Part shown: one piece after another, positions 51,001 through 55,880 of the stretch
How positions within the stretch are numbered: the stretch's first letter is position 1
Layout of the letters: every line of letters starts with the position of its first letter
Assembly (NCBI RefSeq): GCF_001298675.1
Contig: NZ_CYIG01000023.1
Location: 1 to 55,880, forward strand
DNA: 55,880 nt
DNA from: Paenacidovorax caeni
Lineage (GTDB): Bacteria; Pseudomonadota; Gammaproteobacteria; Burkholderiales; Burkholderiaceae_C
Reading direction: 5' to 3'
Notes under the pieces: generated by a model
What the model was told of the DNA's origin: nothing
Databases searched by the model: none
Seen by the model: only the letters and a program-made list of their open reading frames with translations
Position numbers and translations under genes: made by a program

Positions 51001-53375
51001 AGGTAGCGGGAGGCTACGCACAAGCCTTCACGCATAAAACCGAAAAGCAAGCGAAGCACATGCGCCCGTTCGGCAGGTTTTGCTGCGCGCAAAACCTGGG
51101 GCGCCTCACTCCACTCTTGCTCATCGGCAGCTAGGTCATCGATGTCTTGGTACTGGATGTGCATCAACCCCAGCTGTTCCAAGTTGGGGTTGTTGAAGCG
51201 CCACCCCCGACGCAGGTCGTAGAAGGCACGATACCCCAGGATGGACCGCATGGCGTCTTGCACTTGACGGCGGCTGTTGCCTTTGACGTCAGGCCGCTGC
51301 ATGTACTCAGCGCGGACCGCATAGTCGTCGCGATGGAAGCCTAGAGCCTCAAACACCCCATTGGCGATGTCTTTTTCAGACAGTGCTTGTTGGGGGGCGC
51401 TCTCCAGAGCCGAGAACAAAGCTGCGCGGGTCAACAAGACTTGAAGGAAGTCGTTGAAGTGCCCAGCCTGTAATGCCGCGTCTTGGCGGTTGTCCGAGAA
51501 GCCCAGTACCTTTTTGGCTTCTGGGGAAAGCTCCTGGTCTTGCTCGTACAGGTAGCGCAGGGAAGCCAAGGTCAGCATGGTGGTCGCTGAACTCCGGCCC
51601 TCGCCAGACAGTGAGGTCAACCTCAGGGAGTCCTTGCCATTGCTGGTGTGGGTCACGCCGCAAGACAGACAAAAACGGAAGCCTCCAGGGATAAACCATG
51701 CGGACAAGCCGCCGTCGTGGGTCACAACGCCATCTGAGCGCACCTTGACGGCCTGGGGAACGAACTTCTTTTGAGCTGGCTTGACTCGCCATTCACCGTC
51801 AGCCCGCTCTTCAACCCATGTTTCTGGATAGCTTTCTGGGTCAGCTTCATCCCAGACACCAGATACATCAGGCATCAGGTAGCCGGCCTTGACGCCGTCG
51901 TCTTCGTGCTCGCGCTCTTCAATGCTGCGCACCGAGAAAGTCCGCCCCTCTACCGCGTCCTGGTCCCACACGGGGATGTACTCATGTCCACAATCCCGGC
52001 AAAAGTGGACGTTGTAGAGGTTCCGGCTTCTGTCGCCAGAGACGAATTGCTGACCATCCAGCGTGACCGCGCGTTGCCCAGGCGCCTCCAGGGTGGTGAA
52101 AACCTTGCCACCGCCAGAGATGAATTGGTGCAGCTTGAAAGCGAACAGCGACTTGCCTGAAGAGTCGGGAACGTTGTAGGCCCGCAGAAGGAAGCGCTGC
52201 AAATAGTCGCTGCAATCTGCTTTTTCCAGCCCAGAAGCGTCTGCCAGCAACTGGGCAGCATGGTCCAGGGTTTTGGGCTTGGCCCGACGAGGTTTACCGC
52301 TTTCGTACGTCAAACCCAGCGTCAGCTCCACCCAAATTGACACTGGGTGCTGCGCCATAGCGGGGAAATCAAGGTCTTGGGGAACGCCTGCTTGAATTAC
52401 CGCCGCTAGGCGGGGTGTGACTGTTTCTAGTGTTTCAGTCTCCGGTGTGGTGCGCTTGAGGGTTTCGGTGATGATGTTGGTCACAGGAATCTTGGTGCCG
52501 AACAAGCGACTGGCTACCTCTGCGACTTTGGCATTGCGCTCCACCTCGGTACCGTCGGTGGCCATGGTGGCCGACGTTCCTATGCAGACCAACTTGTCAG
52601 CCAAAGCCTCACGAACCCGACGCACGAGCAGTGCCACATCAGCTCCCTGGCGGCCGCGGTAGGTGTGCAACTCGTCCAATACCAAAAATTTCAGCCCTTT
52701 TGCGTTGGCGATGACTTGCTGGTCAATTGCGTTTTGCCGGGTGAGCAGCAACTCCAGCATCATGAAGTTGGTCAGCAAGATGTCCGGAGGGTTAGCCTTC
52801 ATGGCCTCCCGCTCTTCAGTGCTTTCCTGCCCCGTGAAGCGGCCAAATGTGACGGGGCGCGTTCCTGGGTCAGCGCCCAGAAATTTCTTGAGTTCCTCGA
52901 GCTGACTGTTTGCCAGGGCGTTCATCGGGTAGACCACGATGGCTCTGGTCCGGGGGGTCTTGTCCACTTGCCGGGCTTTGAGGCAATGGTCAATGATGGG
53001 GATGAAATACGAGAGAGACTTGCCTGAGCCAGTGCCTGTGGTCAGCACGTAGCTTTCGCCAGCAGAAGCGAGGCTGATGGCCTCCACTTGATGCTTGTAC
53101 AGGGGCAATGAATGACCAGCTGAAGCTGCGCTCTTGCCGAAACGGAAAATCTGGGCGCATGTTTGGCTCAGTTGACCTGCCTCACACAAGGACTCTACAG
53201 AGCCGCCCGGTTGGAAGTTGGGGTTAACCTGAACCAGAGGTTCAGGCCAGTACTTTTGGGAAGCGTACTCACCATCTACGAAAGCACGGATGTCATTGGC
53301 CTTAATCCGGGTGAAGCTACGAGTGAACTCGGCGTACTCGTTGACAAGGTTTTGCCGAAAATCAAAGACGTTCAA
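48057..53375 (-). CDS. Helicase-DUF1998-nuclease fusion protein
   Basis: A 1772-residue protein and the first gene of the defence operon. Walker A is LTTGTGSGKS (111-120) and the DEAD-type motif is LVLDELH (234-237). Helicase motif VI is QRSGRAGRAGQ (about 1033-1043). A zinc ribbon CPMCGYGH...CVSCG lies near 1332-1353, and the DUF1998 end has AAEGGAGVLTRIA and CEAGCYRCLLSYYNQPDH (about 1605-1625). A C-terminal domain (about 1690-1765: VNADFFYDDYSLAVFIDGPH, then LENLGLIVVRF) resembles Vsr/DUF559 nucleases. DISARM has separate DrmA and DrmB; Druantia DruE is another long DUF1998 helicase. The start is TTG with AAAGGGAG upstream. Confidence 0.88.
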   Translation of the reverse strand: MNVFDFRQNLVNEYAEFTRSFTRIKANDIRAFVDGEYASQKYWPEPLVQVNPNFQPGGSVESLCEAGQLSQTCAQIFRFGKSAASAGHSLPLYKHQVEAISLASAGESYVLTTGTGSGKSLSYFIPIIDHCLKARQVDKTPRTRAIVVYPMNALANSQLEELKKFLGADPGTRPVTFGRFTGQESTEEREAMKANPPDILLTNFMMLELLLTRQNAIDQQVIANAKGLKFLVLDELHTYRGRQGADVALLVRRVREALADKLVCIGTSATMATDGTEVERNAKVAEVASRLFGTKIPVTNIITETLKRTTPETETLETVTPRLAAVIQAGVPQDLDFPAMAQHPVSIWVELTLGLTYESGKPRRAKPKTLDHAAQLLADASGLEKADCSDYLQRFLLRAYNVPDSSGKSLFAFKLHQFISGGGKVFTTLEAPGQRAVTLDGQQFVSGDRSRNLYNVHFCRDCGHEYIPVWDQDAVEGRTFSVRSIEEREHEDDGVKAGYLMPDVSGVWDEADPESYPETWVEERADGEWRVKPAQKKFVPQAVKVRSDGVVTHDGGLSAWFIPGGFRFCLSCGVTHTSNGKDSLRLTSLSGEGRSSATTMLTLASLRYLYEQDQELSPEAKKVLGFSDNRQDAALQAGHFNDFLQVLLTRAALFSALESAPQQALSEKDIANGVFEALGFHRDDYAVRAEYMQRPDVKGNSRRQVQDAMRSILGYRAFYDLRRGWRFNNPNLEQLGLMHIQYQDIDDLAADEQEWSEAPQVLRAAKPAERAHVLRLLFGFMREGLCVASRYLDRTELDQLRTVSFANLCEPWGFTEDERPVPAKWFVTSRPKDENNARIKRQKLEEYLVIGSSRSRLGKELKKGSTWGGGNPYYKEIKDATYGDVVSALLKAAESYGLVRKEETDFGLTGWQLNGSAMLWHVGNGSATSQAHENAFFRNLYRNIAKLLSEPAHRLFDFEAREHTAQVEQDDRMEREARFRFTDKDRDEWRDKHSHDLEWLPVLFCSPTMELGVDISSLNTVYMRNVPPTPANYAQRSGRAGRAGQPALVITYCASQSPHDQYYFRDPVRMVHGQVNAPTLDLANRELVQSHLQAIWLAETGKKLGNSIRDLLDMEKPQDLPLITDLADELSKPAAQRKAHERGLAVLGMLKDELTPERAPWFTPTWPESVFQRAFKEFDSALNRWRDLYQATAQAIELNYKKENNPAASERERREAQQRHNEARKQRDLLLAGDSAFNSDFYTYRYLASQGFLPGYNFPRLPLMAYIPARRGNIGRESFLSRPRFLALSEFGPYSLIYHEGSQYRVTKALLTIGGQDQVADGAKLPTEVARLCPMCGYGHFRTQRDADRCVSCGASLDGAEEVKNLYRIENVSTKRAERITANEEERTRQGYEMQTTLQFAQADGKLQMVTSIVSDEQGPLLELQYGPTATIWRMNYGWKRRKDKKVLGFMINPVTGHWVGGENEAGEGEGEEAPPDKTPPQRIVPFVEDRRNILVVMPHHRLGVLEETTMTTLQYALKRGIEAVYQLEESELVAEPLPGRSNRQSILFFEAAEGGAGVLTRIATEPQALRTVAAEALSIMHFHKPVESTTWKKSELTQEQDEHGQTLCEAGCYRCLLSYYNQPDHPLIDRQDKKAGGQLLDILCRLTKSTSVRGSQGRAPEQHSAELERMSASSLEKAWLAHVEEHGYLKPDRAQHTLTAVGVNADFFYDDYSLAVFIDGPHHDTDSQKVKDTEANRKLENLGLIVVRFPKEQDQWPAIFKANADLFGAGR

Positions 53376-53483
53376 TCGTTTTCTCCCTTTATTTCGCCGT
53401 TCGCAGTGACATGCGGTGACTTGTACAGCACCTCTAAACTACTGCACTATAAATGCGCAATTTGGCTACGCTAAGTAGCACTA

Positions 53484-53852
53484 TCAGGGGGTATTCTTCG
53501 AAACGACGGACAGCCGTCCTTGTTTGAGTTGCCGGTTCTCCTCGCGGAGGTGATACACCTCGTCGAGCAGGCACACTTCTCGTTCTAAGGCGCTGTCGAG
53601 ACGTTGTTGCACCAATGCAAGCTGCTGTCGCAACTGCGGGGTGGGGTCAGTTGCCGCTTTGACTTGCTTCTGTTCCGCTGCGGCTTGCTCGATGGCTGCA
53701 ATGAGCGCCGCGTAGCCCGGCCGGGACTTCTTGATGCTGCCCTTACCTGAGCCCGCCTCTTTGGCAACCGCATCGTTGTTGATGGGCTCTTTGCGGCTCT
53801 TCAGCCGTTCCAAGGCCTCGAAATACTTGTCGACTTGACTTTTGGCCGCCAT
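53484..53852 (-). CDS. GinD-like coiled-coil recombination protein
   Basis: A 122-residue protein. The N-terminal part (SQVDKYFEALERLKSRKEPI, NNDAVAKEAGSGKGSIKKSR) is followed by a long coiled coil (LRQQLALVQQRLDSALEREV... LREENRQLKQ). It matches the small fourth gene found behind three tyrosine recombinases in GInt islands (ginD). It is coupled to the recombinase gene: its ATG overlaps the upstream stop. Confidence 0.78.
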   Translation of the reverse strand: MAAKSQVDKYFEALERLKSRKEPINNDAVAKEAGSGKGSIKKSRPGYAALIAAIEQAAAEQKQVKAATDPTPQLRQQLALVQQRLDSALEREVCLLDEVYHLREENRQLKQGRLSVVSKNTP

Positions 53853-54562
53853 TACAGGACCACCTTTTGAAGACGCTCGCGTGCCTTGAGTAGCACCTTG
53901 AGGTGACTGGCTTCAAGTCTATGCTCAACGCTGCCTGTTTCGTCGCTTGCCAGGGTGGCCACGGCCACTTCCTGATGCTTGATGACGTGCTCGAGTCGCT
54001 TGCCGTAAACCACTAAGTTCACGCAGTTGCTCTCCAGGCAATCGTAGGGGATTGGCTCCAGAGGGTCGGTTTTGCAGTCTTCTGTCGATACGCATCCGCC
54101 CAGAGGGGTCTCACGGTAGGCAAGCTTGTTCTCCTCGAAAAGGCGCAGGGTGTCCTGCCGGCTACGCGACTCCACCGTGTTGGCCATGCGTTGTGCGCCT
54201 CGCCCGAGCAGGTCCTCGTCTGAGAACAATACCCCGAAGGCGTAGGCAAAGTAGCTGCTCTCCGCCTTGGCGGCTTTCCAGTCATGAGAGAAGTGTGTCT
54301 TGTCGAACACCAGGTTCACGGCTTTTGAGAACCCATCGGCATAGTAGGAGGCCATCTCTTGGGTGATGTGCTGTAGCTGCGCCTTAAGCGCTGGCAAACT
54401 CACAATTCCAGAGCGGTGCGCATAGACGGCCAGGCTGCGACGCAGCTGGTGGAACGCCAAGGGCCACCGTGCCCCAACAACGATGTCGTCACGGGCCCAG
54501 CCACGAGCTAGCTCTAGCTGGTCAAGTTCTTCCATGTCTGAGGGCTCAATGAACGGGCAGAG
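53852..54562 (-). pseudogene. C-terminal fragment of a tyrosine recombinase, split by an IS3 element
   Basis: About 236 residues remain, beginning LCPFIEPSDMEELDQLELAR at the IS junction. The catalytic block RWPLAFHQLRRSLAVYAHRS (His-x-x-Arg) and the tyrosine region ITQEMASYYADG are present, so this is the catalytic end of a phage-integrase-family enzyme (ginC position). Its N-terminus must lie beyond the IS, outside the window. Without precise excision of the IS the enzyme is inactive. The open frame continues into IS DNA up to 54682, but that part is not native. Confidence 0.82.
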
Positions 54563-54589
54563 TGAACCGCCCCGGGTATCGAGGAGGCC
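54563..54589. repeat. Left terminal inverted repeat of the IS3-family element
   Basis: It reads TGAACCGCCCCGGGTATCGA then GGAGGCC and matches the inverted right end. Confidence 0.85.
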
Positions 54590-54596
54590 GGTTGGT

Positions 54597-55511
54597 TTAA
54601 GTTGACACCTTTGTCGAGGTGTCGCTGGCGGCGAGTTGCCTCCAGTAGTTTGCTTCAGCTTCTGCCGGAGGGATGCCCCCAATCGGCGTGAGCAGTCGGA
54701 CGTGGTTGAACCAGTGCACCCATTGCAGGGTGGCCAGTTCCACGGATTCCCTGGTCTTCCAAGGTCCCCGGCGGTGAATCAACTCGGCCTTGTACAGACC
54801 GTTGATGGTCTCGGCCAGCGCGTTGTCATAGCTGTCGCCCCTGCTGCCCACCGAGGGCTGTATGCCCGCCTGGTCCAAGCGTTCGGTGTAGCGGATGCTG
54901 ACGTACTGACTGCCCCTGTCGGAATGGTGCGTCAAGACATGGGCCGCTGGCTGGCGTTCGTACAGAGCCTGCTCCAGGGCATCGAGCACGAAGTCCGTCT
55001 GCATGCTGCGACTGACGCGCCAGCCCACGATGCGCCGAGCGTACACATCCACCACAAAGGCCACATACAACCAGCCTTGCCAGGTGGAGACATAGGTGAA
55101 GTCCGACACCCATAGCTCGTTGGGACGGCTGGCATGGAAGTGCCGGTTGACGTGGTCCAGCGGGCACGGGGCCGAGGTATCCGGCGTGGTGGTGCGCACC
55201 GCCCTGCCACGGCGTGCCCCTTGCAAGCCCATGGCACGCATCAGACGCTCGACCGTGCAGCGCGCCACCACGATGCCCTCGCGGTTCATCTGCAGCCAGA
55301 CCTTATCGGCCCCGTAGACCTGCCAGTTGGCATGCCACACACGCTGGATGTCTGCCATAAGGACTTCATCACGCTGGACTCTCGCGCTGCGCAGGTGCGG
55401 GTTACGTTGCCGGGCTGCGTGGCGCCAGTAACACGACGGGGCCATCTGCAGCACCCGGCAGATGGGCTCGACCCCGTAGTCGTCACGGTGGCGGTCGATG
55501 TAGTTCTTCAA
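54597..55511 (-). CDS. IS3-family transposase OrfB
   Basis: A 304-residue DDE transposase catalytic protein. An N-terminal HTH_21 region ([20 protein letters not shown]) precedes the rve integrase core, with Asp in [20 protein letters not shown], Asp in [11 protein letters not shown] and Glu in [20 protein letters not shown]. In this family OrfB is made as an OrfAB fusion by -1 frameshifting near the overlap at 55508-55511. The gene is intact. Confidence 0.93.
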   Translation of the reverse strand: MKNYIDRHRDDYGVEPICRVLQMAPSCYWRHAARQRNPHLRSARVQRDEVLMADIQRVWHANWQVYGADKVWLQMNREGIVVARCTVERLMRAMGLQGARRGRAVRTTTPDTSAPCPLDHVNRHFHASRPNELWVSDFTYVSTWQGWLYVAFVVDVYARRIVGWRVSRSMQTDFVLDALEQALYERQPAAHVLTHHSDRGSQYVSIRYTERLDQAGIQPSVGSRGDSYDNALAETINGLYKAELIHRRGPWKTRESVELATLQWVHWFNHVRLLTPIGGIPPAEAEANYWRQLAASDTSTKVST

Positions 55512-55831
55512 GACTTCAATCGGCGGTCGAGCTCCGCCTGCGCGAAAAACGCGCTGGCCGTCTTCAGGATGTCGTTGGCCCGGCGCAATTCTTTGACCTC
55601 ACGCTCCAGTTCCTTGATGCGCAGGGCGTGTGCAGTGGTGGTGCCGGGGCGCTGGCCGCTGTCGACATCGGCCTTCTTGACCCAGTCGTTCAAGGTCTGT
55701 GGCACGCAGCCAATCTTGGCGGCAATCGATTCAATCGCTGCCCACAGCGACGGGTAGTCGGCTCGGTGCTCCTGCACCATGCGCACGGCGCGCTCGCGCA
55801 CTTCCGGGGAGAACTTCGGTGACTTGTTCAT
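55508..55831 (-). CDS. IS3-family transposase OrfA
   Basis: A 107-residue DNA-binding protein with a helix-turn-helix ([20 protein letters not shown]... [15 protein letters not shown]) and a C-terminal leucine zipper ([20 protein letters not shown]). It recognises the IS ends and is fused to OrfB by frameshifting. It overlaps OrfB by four bases. Confidence 0.93.
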   Translation of the reverse strand: MNKSPKFSPEVRERAVRMVQEHRADYPSLWAAIESIAAKIGCVPQTLNDWVKKADVDSGQRPGTTTAHALRIKELEREVKELRRANDILKTASAFFAQAELDRRLKS

Positions 55832-55853
55832 AGCTCCATCTTCTCAAGTGTTG

Positions 55854-55880
55854 GAGCCTCCTCAAAACCCGGGGCGGTTC
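55854..55880. repeat. Right terminal inverted repeat of the IS3-family element
   Basis: The complement of the window end reads GAACCGCCCCGGGTTTTGAG then GAGGCTC, the partner of the left repeat. The outermost base is cut off by the window edge. Confidence 0.85.

Larger units (their letters stand above)
54563..55880 (-). mobile_element. IS3-family insertion sequence, complete to about the last base
   Basis: The element is bounded on the left by TGAACCGCCCCGGGTATCGA (from 54563) and on the right by the reverse of GAACCGCCCCGGGTTTTGAG (ending at 55880). The two ends match at about 24 of 27 positions. The outermost base of the right end falls just outside the window. It carries orfA and orfB in the usual arrangement and interrupts the recombinase gene. 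Confidence 0.9.

Noticed and set aside
48057-53375. Calling the operon Druantia because of the long DUF1998 helicase
   Set aside because: No other Druantia-type genes are recognisable, whereas DrmD-like and DrmMI-like genes are present. It is kept only as an alternative origin for the helicase.
53852-54682. A single 276-codon gene reading from IS DNA into the recombinase
   Set aside because: The first 40 codons lie in the IS3 terminus and orfB end. The native part starts at the IS junction at 54562.

Overview
The window looks like a chromosomal segment of a high-GC betaproteobacterium of the family Comamonadaceae (Acidovorax, Alicycliphilus or Comamonas relatives). This rests on protein flavour, on a cbb3-oxidase/FNR/hemN cluster typical of the group, on the zapA-6S RNA arrangement and on a short dispersed palindromic repeat that I associate with this family. 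The assignment comes from recognition only; no search was run.

Layout. 1-232: end of an IS256-family insertion sequence. 286-3119: housekeeping genes (glnS, a secreted His-rich protein, uspA). 3208-13931: a complete cbb3 cytochrome oxidase locus (ccoI-ccoS, ccoNOQP, ccoG-ccoH), an FNR/Anr regulator, oxygen-independent hemN and a SafE-like membrane protein, with four FNR-type boxes. 14062-17756: two overlapping cyclic-di-GMP genes (HD-GYP; PAS-GGDEF-EAL). 17826-19451: a TauE permease, a probable 6S RNA, zapA and a ZapB-like gene. 19505-32001: a cobalamin-riboswitch operon with a TonB-dependent receptor, CobB, CobU, BtuFCD, an ExbB-like/DUF2149 pair, a membrane-anchored exported CobN-like protein and CobO. 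32063-33559: ogt and an acetyltransferase-Gre fusion.

At 34026-34059 only the 5' half of a tRNA-Leu gene is present, cut in the anticodon loop. From there to the right edge lies what looks like an integrative island of the GInt type: a GinD-like coiled-coil protein and the C-terminus of a tyrosine recombinase sit at the right, the recombinase split by an IS3-family element. The cargo is mainly one leftward run of eight tightly packed genes (about 17 kb). It holds a 1772-residue helicase-DUF1998-nuclease fusion, an ArdC/ImmA-like metallopeptidase, a DrmD-like SNF2 helicase, an Eco57I-type adenine methylase, a protein with a HEPN-like motif, an AAA ATPase, an RloB-family protein and an HNH nuclease. 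I read this as a DISARM-related defence system joined to an AbiL/Septu-like ATPase-nuclease module. An XRE regulator, a decayed HNH gene and an orphan gene lie at the left end of the island.

The best candidates for undescribed biology are the fused defence operon, the periplasmic CobN-like/ExbB/DUF2149 set under B12 control, and the repeat family, which has entered three protein-coding genes, in two of them in the same reading frame.
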